64,000 bases of DNA from CAZHCA01 sp964530825 (GTDB taxonomy: Bacteria; Bacteroidota; Bacteroidia; Chitinophagales; Saprospiraceae): positions 75,414 through 139,413 of the forward strand of contig CAZHCA010000010.1 in the NCBI GenBank assembly GCA_964530825.1. The letters are read 5' to 3'. Made by a program: the position numbers and the translations under genes. The notes beneath the pieces are model-generated. The model made no database searches, had not been told where the DNA came from, and saw nothing but the letters and a program-made list of their open reading frames with translations. The stretch's first letter is position 1. Each line of letters starts with the position of its first letter. Positions 16,776 to 25,101 of this stretch are shown one piece after another.

Positions 16776-18134
16776 TTACATATTAGCACCAATACCCTGG
16801 ACGCGGCTACGCCCCTGCACCCGACCGGATTTTACCAGTCCGTCATAGCGACGCATGATCAGATAGCTTTCGATCTGTTGTAGCGTATCCAGTACAACAG
16901 CTACCAAGATAAGCAGCGAAGTACCCCCGAAGAACATTGCAAAATTAATATTGACCCCAACTGCAGCAGCGACCGCCGGTAAAATGGCGATGATACCCAA
17001 AAAGATAGAACCGGGTAAGGTAATTCGCGTAGTTACTGCATCGATGAAATCGGCCGTGGGCTTACCCGGCTTAATACCAGGGATAAAAGCATTCTGGCGT
17101 TTCAGATATTCGGAATATTGCTGCGGATTGACCAGCAGGGCGGTATAAACGTAAGTGAATAGGACCACCAGAACAAAATATACCAGATTGTAGGGTAAAG
17201 AAGTAAAGTCGTTGAAGGCTGCTAGCAATCCGCTGGAACTACCGCCACTGCGGTTCACATAGTTGGCCACCGTATTGGGCAGGAACATTAATGCCTGAGC
17301 AAAAATGATTGGCATTACACCTGAGGCATTTACCTTGAGTGGAATGTAATCCCGAACACCCTGTTGCGGGATGTTGGAAGTACTGCGGCCCATCATTCGT
17401 TTAGCGAATTGGATCGGTATCCGCCGAACCCCTTGTACCACCAACACCGTAGCCATAACTATGATGAACAGTAGCGCCAGTTCGATGACGAAAATGAAAA
17501 GACCGTTGTTATTAAGTTGGGATTGGAATTCAAAGGCGAATGCGCCAGGAAGCGCAGCGATAATACCGATGGTGATCAACAGGGAAACCCCATTTCCAAT
17601 GCCGCGGTCGGTAATCCGTTCTCCCAGCCACATGGCGAAGACCGTACCTGCCGAGAGAATAATAATATTGGAGAACCAGAATACAGCGCGCGGGATACTG
17701 GGATCAACCGCATTTTGTTGGATTAGGTATGTCAGGTAACCCCCGCCCTGAACCAAGGTAATGGCAACCGTGAGCAGGCGCGTGATTTGATTCAGTTTTT
17801 TGCGTCCTGATTCCCCTTCTGTCTTTTGCAGGCGCTGAAAATAAGGCACCGCAAAACCCAACAACTGAATGATAATGGAAGCGGTGATGTAAGGCATAAT
17901 GCCCAACGCAAAAACAGCAGCATTATTAAAAGCACCGCCGGTAAAGGTATTAATCAGTCCGAGAAGATCGCTGGAGTCCTGGTTAGGCTGGTTGAGCGCG
18001 TCCGGCATGACCCCCGGGAGTACCACGTACGAGCCGAAGCGATAAATCGCCAAAATCCCCAAGGTAAACAGGATTCGATCGCGGAGTTCCTTGATCTTCC
18101 AGATATTCTGGAGCGTGCTGATAAACTTCTTCAT
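16776..18134 (-). CDS. secY: Protein translocase subunit SecY
   Basis: 452 residues with ten membrane spans. Conserved parts include YRFGSYVVLPGV near the N-terminus, FTGGAFNNAAVFALGIMPYI (the SecY signature), and the C-terminal loop RRYDGLVKSGRVQGRSR. SecY forms the protein-conducting channel of the inner membrane with SecE and SecG. Its ATG shares one base with the stop codon of rplO, so the two are translationally coupled. Confidence 0.98.
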   Translation of the reverse strand: MKKFISTLQNIWKIKELRDRILFTLGILAIYRFGSYVVLPGVMPDALNQPNQDSSDLLGLINTFTGGAFNNAAVFALGIMPYITASIIIQLLGFAVPYFQRLQKTEGESGRKKLNQITRLLTVAITLVQGGGYLTYLIQQNAVDPSIPRAVFWFSNIIILSAGTVFAMWLGERITDRGIGNGVSLLITIGIIAALPGAFAFEFQSQLNNNGLFIFVIELALLFIIVMATVLVVQGVRRIPIQFAKRMMGRSTSNIPQQGVRDYIPLKVNASGVMPIIFAQALMFLPNTVANYVNRSGGSSSGLLAAFNDFTSLPYNLVYFVLVVLFTYVYTALLVNPQQYSEYLKRQNAFIPGIKPGKPTADFIDAVTTRITLPGSIFLGIIAILPAVAAAVGVNINFAMFFGGTSLLILVAVVLDTLQQIESYLIMRRYDGLVKSGRVQGRSRVQGIGANM

Positions 18135-18595
18135 TAGTCGTTAGGTTGTTCGAGTTCCGTTACATTGCCGCCGGCTTTTTCGATGCTGGCTTTTGCGCTT
18201 TTGGAGCACTTATGTACAGATACCGTAAGCTTGGAAGTCAGTTCGCCCTGTCCCAGTACTTTGACGATATCATTACGGCGAATCAAACGATTTTCGCGCA
18301 GAAATTCAACGTCAATCGTGTCGGTTTGATACTTATCTGCGATTTCCTGCAGGCGTTCTACATTGAAAGGGCGGTATACCTTACGGTTGGGGTTTTTAAA
18401 GCCCACCTTTGGTAAACGCATTTGCAGAGGCATTTGTCCACCCTCGAAGTTTCTTTTTTCCTTGTAGCCGGAACGTGATTTGGCGCCCTTGTGTCCGCGC
18501 GTAGCCGTACCGCCATGACCAGACCCCTGGCCGCGCGCAATGCGCTTCTTGCGTTTTTTAGCACCGGAGGCCGGTCGTAATGAATGCAATTCCAT
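18134..18595 (-). CDS. rplO: 50S ribosomal protein L15
   Basis: 153 residues. The glycine- and basic-rich N-terminus (GQGSGHGGTATRGHKGAKSR) threads into 23S rRNA, and a globular C-terminal domain follows (KVLGQGELTSKLTVSVHKCS). L15 joins late in 50S assembly. The order rpmD-rplO-secY is standard. Confidence 0.98.
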   Translation of the reverse strand: MELHSLRPASGAKKRKKRIARGQGSGHGGTATRGHKGAKSRSGYKEKRNFEGGQMPLQMRLPKVGFKNPNRKVYRPFNVERLQEIADKYQTDTIDVEFLRENRLIRRNDIVKVLGQGELTSKLTVSVHKCSKSAKASIEKAGGNVTELEQPND

Positions 18596-18649
18596 GGTCT
18601 TCTAGTTTTCGGTCTGCTGCGGGTACGAAAGCCCCGCACGCAAACCAAT

Positions 18650-18832
18650 TTATTTACTTTCCTCGACTTTAATCAGGTGTCGTACTTTTTCGATCATCCC
18701 CATCAGTTGGGGCGTCACTTCTTTTTCGACGGTGTGGTTGATCCGACGCAGCCCTATCGCTCTGAGCGTATCTTTCTGCTTCTTCGGCCGATCGATCAAG
18801 CTTTTGATCTGGGTAATTTTCACCTTTGTCAT
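18650..18832 (-). CDS. rpmD: 50S ribosomal protein L30
   Basis: 60 residues, the normal bacterial size. It begins MTKVKITQIKSLIDRPKKQK, then TLRAIGLRRINHTVEKE and MIEKVRHLIKV. L30 is a small 23S rRNA-binding protein. It lies between rpsE and rplO. Confidence 0.97.
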   Translation of the reverse strand: MTKVKITQIKSLIDRPKKQKDTLRAIGLRRINHTVEKEVTPQLMGMIEKVRHLIKVEESK

Positions 18833-18894
18833 CTTACCATAATTTAGCGGACAGGCCTAAGTAAACTACTAACGTCAGCAGGCCACAGTAAATA

Positions 18895-19464
18895 TTAATC
18901 TTCTTTAGTCGATTCCTCACCTTCCTCTTCGTTGGTTTGGTAAGGACCGCCGAAGAGCTGCTCCATTGAAACTTTACGCTGCTTGGCTACCAAATGCGGA
19001 CTGCGCAGGCGCTTCAGTGCATCAATGGTGGCCTTCACCACGTTGTGGGGATTGGAAGAACCCTGTGATTTGGACAGTACGTTTTGTACACCGGCAATTT
19101 CCAGAACGGCACGCATTGCACCACCAGCAATCACACCCGTACCGTCAGAGGCGGGCTTGATCAATACTTTGCCGGCCCCGTACTTACCTTTCACTTCGTG
19201 CGGGATTGTTCCCTTGTACAGCGGCACCTTGATCAGGTTCTTTTTTGCATCGTCTACTGCCTTAGCAATAGATTCAGATACGTCGCGCGCCTTACCAAGA
19301 CCGTGTCCAACCGTACCGTTTCCATCGCCGACTACCACAACAGCAGCGAAACTAAAAGTACGACCACCTTTGGTCACCTTAGCCACGCGGTTGAGCTCCA
19401 CTAACTTTTCTTTGAGGTCGGTTTCTGCCGCTTTTACCCGGTCTCTATTTCCTTTCTTAGCCAT
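18895..19464 (-). CDS. rpsE: 30S ribosomal protein S5
   Basis: 189 residues. The double-stranded RNA-binding-like N-domain has VVVGDGNGTVGHGLGKA. The C-domain has GTGVIAGGAMRAVLEIAG and KSQGSSNPHNVVKATI. S5 contacts mRNA at the entry channel and affects accuracy. The protein ends in a short acidic tail (NEEEGEESTKED) beyond the usual end, like the tails of L17 and L22 here. Confidence 0.98.
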   Translation of the reverse strand: MAKKGNRDRVKAAETDLKEKLVELNRVAKVTKGGRTFSFAAVVVVGDGNGTVGHGLGKARDVSESIAKAVDDAKKNLIKVPLYKGTIPHEVKGKYGAGKVLIKPASDGTGVIAGGAMRAVLEIAGVQNVLSKSQGSSNPHNVVKATIDALKRLRSPHLVAKQRKVSMEQLFGGPYQTNEEEGEESTKED

Positions 19465-19488
19465 TATCTAACGCGTTGTTGTGGTTTT

Positions 19489-19842
19489 CTAAAATTTCAG
19501 GCCGCCTTCACGCGCCCCTTCGGCCAGGGCTTTCACCCGTCCATGGTACAAATAACCGCCGCGGTCGAAAGCCACCTTCGAGATATTGGCAGCTGCAGCA
19601 CGCTCAGCAATCAATTTTCCGACCGCCTTGGCCTGATCGGACTTACTGCCCTCATTGGCCACTTCCGATTCTTTTGAGGAAGCTGCCACTAAGGTATGGC
19701 CACTCAAATCGTCAATCAATTGACAATAGATGTATTTATTTGAACGATAAACGTTGAGTCGCGGCACCTGCGCCGTTCCCGTGATTTTTTTCCGAATCCG
19801 ATGACGAATCCGGCGACGCCTTTTAACTTTTGTCAATGCCAT
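19489..19842 (-). CDS. rplR: 50S ribosomal protein L18
   Basis: 117 residues from ATG 19842 (MALTKVKRRRRIRHRIRKK). The core has PRLNVYRSNKYIYCQLIDD and the C-terminal AFDRGGYLYHGRVKALAEGA. L18 binds 5S rRNA and brings it to the 50S subunit. It lies between rplF and rpsE. Confidence 0.98.
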   Translation of the reverse strand: MALTKVKRRRRIRHRIRKKITGTAQVPRLNVYRSNKYIYCQLIDDLSGHTLVAASSKESEVANEGSKSDQAKAVGKLIAERAAAANISKVAFDRGGYLYHGRVKALAEGAREGGLKF

Positions 19843-19917
19843 GATACGTTGCATTTTTCGCCCTCAGTGAAAAATCGAAAGGATTGATCCCAAGGGCCAT
19901 TATAATGGGCAAAATGT

Positions 19918-20472
19918 TTACTTACCAGCCGCTTTACCTGCCTTGCGACGGATCGTTTCGTCGGCATACTTGATACCTTTACCTTTGTAGGGCTCCGGCT
20001 TACGCAGGTCGCGAATTTTAGCAGCTACCTGACCAACCAACTGCTTATCAATACTCTCGAGGCGTACCAAAGGATTTTTACCCTTTTCCATTTTGGTCTC
20101 TACCTTAATTTCGTCGGGCAACATAAAGAATACCGGGTGGGAATAACCGATGGTCAATTCCAATAGCTGTCCAGAATTGCTGGCCCGGTAACCTACGCCA
20201 ACCAGCTCCAATTCTTTGACATACCCCTGGGTGACACCGACCACCATGTTGTTGATCAAAGCCCGATATAAGCCGTGCATCGCCTTGTGCCGCTTTTGTT
20301 CGGTTGGTCTTTTGACCTCCAGCACACCATCGTTAATATCGACTGAAATATCTGGGTGGACCTGCTGTGTCAGCTCCCCTTTGGGACCCTTAACCTTCAC
20401 GATATTACTCTTGTCGACACTGATCTCGACACCTTTTGGCAGTGTGATCGGTGATTTTCCTACCCTAGACAT
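19918..20472 (-). CDS. rplF: 50S ribosomal protein L6
   Basis: 184 residues. Two similar alpha/beta domains; the N-terminus is MSRVGKSPITLPKGVEIS and the C-terminal signature region is KIRDLRKPEPYKGKGIKY. L6 lies near the factor-binding site of the 50S subunit. It follows rpsH. Confidence 0.98.
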   Translation of the reverse strand: MSRVGKSPITLPKGVEISVDKSNIVKVKGPKGELTQQVHPDISVDINDGVLEVKRPTEQKRHKAMHGLYRALINNMVVGVTQGYVKELELVGVGYRASNSGQLLELTIGYSHPVFFMLPDEIKVETKMEKGKNPLVRLESIDKQLVGQVAAKIRDLRKPEPYKGKGIKYADETIRRKAGKAAGK

Positions 20473-20496
20473 GGTCTTTCTATTTTTCTTTTCTTA

Positions 20497-20907
20497 TTAA
20501 TAAACGTAACACAAGACCTCACCGCCAACGTGCATTGCACGTGCTTCTTTGTCAGTAAGCACCCCCTTCGAGGTCGACACGATGGCGACACCCAGCCCGT
20601 TAATAATTCGCGGAAGCTCGTCGGCTTTCCGGTACTGGCGCAGACCGGCACGTGAGATGCGGCCTAGCTCCTGGATCACCGGGCGCTTAGTTACCGGATC
20701 GTACTTCAAGGCAATACTGATGACACCCTGCTTCCCTTTGCCAGCCTCGTCATCGAATTTGTATTTCAGAATGTAGCCTTCGCGGTAGAGGATTTCTGTT
20801 ATGCGCTTCTTCATTTTAGAAGAAGGAATCTCTACCACTCGGTGGCCGGCCAACTGGGCGTTGCGAATTCTCGTCAGGAAATCCGCAATTGGATCATTTA
20901 AAGCCAT
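20497..20907 (-). CDS. rpsH: 30S ribosomal protein S8
   Basis: 136 residues. It begins MALNDPIADFLTRIRNAQLA. The C-terminal rRNA-binding signature is GLGVAIVSTSKGVLTDKEAR. S8 binds helix 21 of 16S rRNA; in Escherichia coli it also represses the spc operon by binding a mimic of that helix at the rplE start. Here a 101-bp gap with a hairpin precedes the gene. Confidence 0.98.
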   Translation of the reverse strand: MALNDPIADFLTRIRNAQLAGHRVVEIPSSKMKKRITEILYREGYILKYKFDDEAGKGKQGVISIALKYDPVTKRPVIQELGRISRAGLRQYRKADELPRIINGLGVAIVSTSKGVLTDKEARAMHVGGEVLCYVY

Positions 20908-20979
20908 GACATATCTTTGCGTCGAACGGTTTTCCAGCCAGTCGCCAGAACCTGATCAACGATGAATAAAATATAGTGA

Positions 20980-21003
20980 GCCCCTTTGTTAACCCAAAGG
21001 AGC
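20980..21003 (-). promoter_or_regulatory. Hairpin directly after rpsN
   Basis: GCCCCTTTG (20980-20988) pairs with CAAAGGAGC (20995-21003), a 9-bp stem with one wobble and a 6-base loop. It begins within a few bases of the rpsN stop and lies in the rpsN-rpsH gap. No clear T-run follows on the minus strand. It could control expression within the spc cluster. Confidence 0.45.
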
Positions 21004-21008
21004 GATAA

Positions 21009-21278
21009 TTACCAGCTTGCTTTTGTCACGCCCGGAATTTTACCCTCCAGGGCCATCTCGCGAAACTTCACCCGGCACAGGCCGAACTGGCGCATGTAGC
21101 CCTTCGGACGACCAGTCAGACGGCAGCGGTTGTGCAGGCGGATAGGATTGGAGTTGCGCGGCAACTTATCCAATTCTTCCCAGCGGCCTTCTTCTTTCAG
21201 TTGCTTGCGCAATTCCGCATACTTGGCTACCATTTTGGCGCGCTTTTTCTCGCGAGCGATTACAGACTTTCTAGCCAT
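21009..21278 (-). CDS. rpsN: 30S ribosomal protein S14, zinc-free long form
   Basis: 89 residues from ATG 21278 (MARKSVIAREKKRAKMVAKY); the frame is open further upstream but the added residues are unconserved. The C-terminal region NRCRLTGRPKGYMRQFGLC keeps only two of the four cysteines of the zinc form, so this is the C-minus type, which is usually about 89-101 residues long. S14 sits in the 30S head. Confidence 0.97.
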   Translation of the reverse strand: MARKSVIAREKKRAKMVAKYAELRKQLKEEGRWEELDKLPRNSNPIRLHNRCRLTGRPKGYMRQFGLCRVKFREMALEGKIPGVTKASW

Positions 21279-21294
21279 TACAGTTGTCGTTTTT

Positions 21295-21843
21295 TTATTT
21301 CTTAAACGGCATTCCAATCCCTTTCAGAAGGGCCAATGCCTCTGCGTCGGTTTTAGCCGTTGTTACGATGGTGATATCCATCCCGTTGATGCGGCTAACC
21401 TTATCCATATTAATCTCGGGGAAAATAATCTGCTCGGTGATGCCCAGCGAGTAATTCCCCCGACCGTCAAAACTCTTCTCACTAATTCCCCTGAAGTCGC
21501 GCACCCGCGGCAGTGCCACGCTGATCAGGCGGTCCAGGAATTCGTACATGCGATCCTGGCGCAGGGTCACCCGGGCGCCAATCGTCATGCCTTCGCGCAA
21601 CTTGAAGTTTGAAACTGATTTGCGCGCTTTGGTCGGCACCGCTTTTTGTCCGGCAATGGTAGACAACTCCTCGAGGGCCACATCGACCAACTTCTTGTCC
21701 TGCGTGGCAGCACCAACACCCTGGTTCATTGCGACCTTCACCAAGCGCGGCACTTCCATGATGGAGCTGTACTGAAATTGTTCCATTAAAGCCGGGACAA
21801 CTTCTTCGCGGTATTTTTTCTTAATTCTGGGTACGTAGCTCAT
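21295..21843 (-). CDS. rplE: 50S ribosomal protein L5
   Basis: 182 residues. Landmarks are MEVPRLVKVAMNQGVG, KARKSVSNFKLREGM and DFRGISEKSFDGRGNYSLGI. L5 binds 5S rRNA and contacts P-site tRNA. Its start codon overlaps the stop codon of rplX by one base, so translation is probably coupled. Confidence 0.98.
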   Translation of the reverse strand: MSYVPRIKKKYREEVVPALMEQFQYSSIMEVPRLVKVAMNQGVGAATQDKKLVDVALEELSTIAGQKAVPTKARKSVSNFKLREGMTIGARVTLRQDRMYEFLDRLISVALPRVRDFRGISEKSFDGRGNYSLGITEQIIFPEINMDKVSRINGMDITIVTTAKTDAEALALLKGIGMPFKK

Positions 21844-22205
21844 TAGTCAATAATTTCACCGGAATTCTTCGAATAGCGAACGACCTTACCGTCCACGACT
21901 TTTCTTCCCACACGCGTTGGCTCCCCGGTTTTTGGGTCTACCAGCATCAGATTCGAGATGTGAATCGGCGCCGGAATATCTTGAATGCCGCCAGCGGCGT
22001 CTTGGGTCGGCTTCATGTGTTTCTTGCGCATGTTCACCCCATCGACGATGGCCCGATTTTCACTTGGAAATACTTCCAGCACCTCCGCCGGATTATCCGG
22101 GTCTTTGTGAGCGCCGGCAATCACGACCACTTTATCTCCCTTTTTGATTTTCAACTTGGGCGAAAAGCGCTTCTGATTGGATCCTGCTTTATTTTTCTTT
22201 GCCAT
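21843..22205 (-). CDS. rplX: 50S ribosomal protein L24
   Basis: 120 residues from ATG 22205 (MAKKNKAGSNQKRFSPKLKI); about 49 extra codons are open upstream but would overlap rplN and are not conserved. The KOW motif reads KKGDKVVVIAGAHKD. L24 is one of the two initiators of 50S assembly. Confidence 0.97.
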   Translation of the reverse strand: MAKKNKAGSNQKRFSPKLKIKKGDKVVVIAGAHKDPDNPAEVLEVFPSENRAIVDGVNMRKKHMKPTQDAAGGIQDIPAPIHISNLMLVDPKTGEPTRVGRKVVDGKVVRYSKNSGEIID

Positions 22206-22248
22206 GATTCGCACAATTCTTTTTATTCGATAACTGTCCTTCGGAGCA

Positions 22249-22614
22249 TTAAAGCACTTCCGGAGCCAGTGAAACGATTCGCATGTGGTCTTTTTCCCGC
22301 AACTCCCGGGCAACGGGGCCGAAAATACGGGTTCCGCGCGGCTCGTCGGCATTGTTTAGTAATACACAGGCGTTGTCGTCGAAGCGGATGTACGATCCAT
22401 CGCGTCGACGTACTTCTTTTTTAGTACGCACAATTACCGCCCGCGAAACGGAACCTTTTTTAATTCCGCCGGGGGAAGCTTCTTTTACCGAAACAATAAT
22501 GATATCTCCAATGGTAGCATATCGGCGTTTTGACCCGCCTAACACACGAATACACAGCACTTCTTTGGCGCCGCTGTTATCCGCAACTCGTAATCTGGAT
22601 TCCGACTGAATCAT
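22249..22614 (-). CDS. rplN: 50S ribosomal protein L14
   Basis: 121 residues. It begins MIQSESRLRVADNSGAKEVL. The family signature region is SRAVIVRTKKEVRRRDGSYI, followed by GTRIFGPVARELREK. L14 forms an intersubunit bridge. It lies between rpsQ and rplX. Confidence 0.98.
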   Translation of the reverse strand: MIQSESRLRVADNSGAKEVLCIRVLGGSKRRYATIGDIIIVSVKEASPGGIKKGSVSRAVIVRTKKEVRRRDGSYIRFDDNACVLLNNADEPRGTRIFGPVARELREKDHMRIVSLAPEVL

Positions 22615-22655
22615 GGCATTACACAGTTTTGATCGATAATGAAACCCAAAGGGCC

Positions 22656-22916
22656 TTATTTGGCGCGTTCCAGGATTTCGACTAGTCGCCAGCGTTTGCG
22701 CTTGCTGAGTGGCCGTGTCTCCATAATCTTAACCTGGTCGCCGATATTACACTCGTTCCCCTCGTCATGTGCAAGAAAACGCTTGGTTTTCTTCACGTAC
22801 TTACCGTAAATGGGGTGCTTAATTCTGCGTTCAACCGAAACAGTGATGGTTTTATCCATCTTATTACTGTGAACCACTCCGGTCTGAATTTTTCTTAAGT
22901 TTCTTTCTTCTGCCAT
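22656..22916 (-). CDS. rpsQ: 30S ribosomal protein S17
   Basis: 86 residues. OB-fold protein with RKIQTGVVHSNKMDKTITVS and GDQVKIMETRPLSKRKRWRL, the family signature. S17 is a primary 16S rRNA binder. Its start lies 5 bp after the rpmC stop. Confidence 0.98.
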   Translation of the reverse strand: MAEERNLRKIQTGVVHSNKMDKTITVSVERRIKHPIYGKYVKKTKRFLAHDEGNECNIGDQVKIMETRPLSKRKRWRLVEILERAK

Positions 22917-22921
22917 CTTAT

Positions 22922-23197
22922 CTAGCGTTTAGCGCTTTTGCCTTTATTCTGACGCCGTCTGCGCGCGCGAATCTTGGAGCGCTCTTCTTTAGGAGCATCA
23001 GCCAATTGGCGGCGACGAATTTCGGACTGCAACCGGGCAATATCACGCCGGAATTCCCGTAAAGCCAAAGGATTATCCAAACCCCGAATCGCATGGTCGA
23101 ACTTGAGTTTTTGATACTGCGCTTGCTCATTTTCCAGTGCACTGGCTAAGTCGGCATCGGAGTATTCCTGCAGTTCCAAATATTTTTTAGAAGCCAT
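22922..23197 (-). CDS. rpmC: 50S ribosomal protein L29 with a basic tail
   Basis: 91 residues from ATG 23197 (MASKKYLELQEYSDADLASA). The two-helix core has ALREFRRDIARLQSEIRRRQ. The tail after about residue 68 is rich in lysine and arginine (KIRARRRRQNKGKSAKR) and makes it longer than the usual 60-70 residues. L29 lies at the peptide exit, next to L23. Confidence 0.95.
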   Translation of the reverse strand: MASKKYLELQEYSDADLASALENEQAQYQKLKFDHAIRGLDNPLALREFRRDIARLQSEIRRRQLADAPKEERSKIRARRRRQNKGKSAKR

Positions 23198-23250
23198 GTT
23201 TTTCAAAATTATGAGCCCGCCAGTACATACTGCCGGTGCCCGTCAATCAA

Positions 23251-23670
23251 TTAGCCTACGTAATCGGGCCGCACAACAATTTTCGTCAGGACTGGCAGCT
23301 TCTGCGCAGCCAGTCGCAAAGACTCTTCGGCTACCTCGCGCGGAACACCATCGACCTCGAACAGAATCCTCCCCGGCTTGATCTGGGCCACCCAGTGATC
23401 CAAAGCACCTTTACCTTTACCCATCCGTACCTCCTGCGGCTTAGCAGTGATGGGCTTGTCGGGGAAAATCCGAATCCACACCTTACCTTCCCGCTTCATG
23501 TTACGCGTCATCGCGATACGAGCCGCCTCAATTTGGCGGTTCGTTATGCGTCCCTCCGTGGTGGCTTTCAGGCCGAAACTACCGAAGGACACCCGACTGC
23601 CTTTGTAAGCCAGACCTTTGATACGTCCTTTCTGCTGCTTTCGGTATTTCGTTCTTTTTGGCTGTAACAT
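23251..23670 (-). CDS. rplP: 50S ribosomal protein L16
   Basis: 139 residues. It begins MLQPKRTKYRKQQKGRIKGL. The family signatures are WIRIFPDKPITAKPQEVRMG and KGKGALDHWVAQIKPGRILF. L16 lies near the A-site tRNA elbow. A 185-bp gap with a hairpin and a -7 element separates it from rpsC. Confidence 0.98.
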   Translation of the reverse strand: MLQPKRTKYRKQQKGRIKGLAYKGSRVSFGSFGLKATTEGRITNRQIEAARIAMTRNMKREGKVWIRIFPDKPITAKPQEVRMGKGKGALDHWVAQIKPGRILFEVDGVPREVAEESLRLAAQKLPVLTKIVVRPDYVG

Positions 23671-23735
23671 CAGATTAAAATTTTACGAACCTATTCAATT
23701 TAGAAGCCAGTCCGACCCCCTCCGAAAAAGTTTGG

Positions 23736-23743
23736 CAAAGGTA
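23736..23743 (-). promoter_or_regulatory. Candidate -7 promoter element before rplP
   Basis: TACCTTTG on the minus strand matches TANNTTTG, 65 bp before the rplP start. The nearest upstream TTG is only 14 bases away, short of the 17-23 seen in Bacteroidota, so this may be a weak internal promoter. Confidence 0.4.
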
Positions 23744-23802
23744 AAGCAAAATGCGGACAAAAGCTAGTCTAACCAGGATATTATGCCGCTTCGAAACAGA
23801 GC

Positions 23803-23828
23803 GGGAAAGCCTTTGACAGGCGTTTCCC
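23803..23828 (-). terminator. Hairpin after rpsC
   Basis: On the minus strand GGGAAACGCCT pairs with AGGCTTTCCC, a stem of about ten pairs with one bulge and a 4-base loop, 28 bases after the rpsC stop. No good T-run follows. With the -7 element downstream it suggests a break or attenuation point inside the S10-spc cluster. Confidence 0.45.
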
Positions 23829-23855
23829 ACAGGAATCGCTACGGTCCTGCCGGAA

Positions 23856-24590
23856 TTAATTGTTGCGCCGTCTGCCGCCGCCGCCACGTCGACCGCCGCC
23901 ACGGCCGCCGCGACCCGATTCTTTCTTGGGCGTACCGACGTGCGGTGACAAATCGCGTTTGCCGAGCACTTCTCCCTTACAAATCCATACTTTAATACCG
24001 ATCTTACCGTAGATGGTCTGGGCTTCTTTCAGCGAATAATCGATATCGGCACGGTAAGTATGCAGGGGCGTACGACCCTCTTTATATTCCTCGCGTCGGG
24101 CCATATCGGCACCATTCAACCGACCACCGATGCGCACTTTGATTCCTTCGGCTCCGGCTCGCATGGTCGACTGGATCGCCATCTTTATAGCACGGCGATA
24201 ATTTACCCGGGACTCCAGCTGCTTGGCAATCGATTCGGCGACGATGGCCGCATCGAGTTCCGGCTTGCGAATTTCAACGATATTGATCTGCACCTCCGTG
24301 CCGGTCAATTTCTTGAGCTCTTCGCGAATCCGATCGACCTCTTGTCCGCCTTTACCGATAATGATTCCGGGACGCGACGTATGAATGGTTACGGTGATCC
24401 GCTTCAGGGTACGTTCAATGATGATCCGAGCAATACCGCCTTTGGTTGTCCGGGCGTAGAGGTAATTCCGGATGCGCTCGTCTTCCACGACTTTATCGGA
24501 AAAGCTCCGGCCTTTACCGCCAAACCAGTTGGAATCCCAGCCGCGGATGATCCCTAGCCTATTGCCAATCGGATTTGTCTTTTGACCCAT
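23856..24590 (-). CDS. rpsC: 30S ribosomal protein S3 with a glycine/arginine tail
   Basis: 244 residues. The N-terminal part has MGQKTNPIGNRLGIIRGWDS, then the KH domain (RPGIIIGKGGQEVDRIREEL) and the C-domain signature (ISYSLKEAQTIYGKIGIKVW read as DIDYSLKEAQTIYGKIG here). After about residue 215 the protein runs into a low-complexity tail of glycine and arginine ending RRRNN. S3 guards the mRNA entry channel. Confidence 0.97.
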   Translation of the reverse strand: MGQKTNPIGNRLGIIRGWDSNWFGGKGRSFSDKVVEDERIRNYLYARTTKGGIARIIIERTLKRITVTIHTSRPGIIIGKGGQEVDRIREELKKLTGTEVQINIVEIRKPELDAAIVAESIAKQLESRVNYRRAIKMAIQSTMRAGAEGIKVRIGGRLNGADMARREEYKEGRTPLHTYRADIDYSLKEAQTIYGKIGIKVWICKGEVLGKRDLSPHVGTPKKESGRGGRGGGRRGGGGRRRNN

Positions 24591-24613
24591 ATTATGGTTT
24601 ATTTAATTTTCGC

Positions 24614-25048
24614 TTAATCTTCAACTTCTTCTTCGCCTGCAATTTCTTTTACTTCTGCCTCATCTTCATCGGGTTCATCGGGTTCATCGTCTTCGGGCAA
24701 CGCCAGGCGGTTTTCTACGACCACATTGACATGGCACATCCGTTTACGGATCCGGTGCGCACGGCCGTGCGGCGCCGGGCGGAAACGCTTGAGCATGCCT
24801 CCTTCATCCACGTAGATGGTCGTGATCACGAGTTCGTAATCGTCGGCGCTCTCCACCCCGCCGAGCTTGTATTCCCAGTTGGCCACGGCCGACAGGACGA
24901 GTTTTTCCAGCCACTCCGCCGCTTCCTTTTTGGTAAAGCGCAGAATATCCAAGGCATCTTCTACCTTGCGGTTACGGATATTATCGGCTACCAGTCGCAT
25001 TTTGCGCGCAGACATGGGCACGTTCTTGAGTCTGGCTACTGCTTCCAT
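24614..25048 (-). CDS. rplV: 50S ribosomal protein L22 with an acidic tail
   Basis: 144 residues. The core has NVPMSARKMRLVADNIRNRK and the extended loop GGMLKRFRPAPHGRAHRIRK that lines the exit tunnel. About 28 acidic residues follow (LPEDDEPDEPDEDEAEVK and beyond), absent in most L22 proteins. It lies between rpsS and rpsC. Confidence 0.97.
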   Translation of the reverse strand: MEAVARLKNVPMSARKMRLVADNIRNRKVEDALDILRFTKKEAAEWLEKLVLSAVANWEYKLGGVESADDYELVITTIYVDEGGMLKRFRPAPHGRAHRIRKRMCHVNVVVENRLALPEDDEPDEPDEDEAEVKEIAGEEEVED

Positions 25049-25101
25049 CAGTCCAATTTATTCGCATCCAACACCGGGGGCGCCGGATTATTTGATTAAA
25101 A

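Noticed and set aside
20912..20919. TATCTTTG box on the plus strand
   Set aside because: Matches the -7 consensus but points against all genes of the ribosomal cluster, and no plus-strand gene follows.
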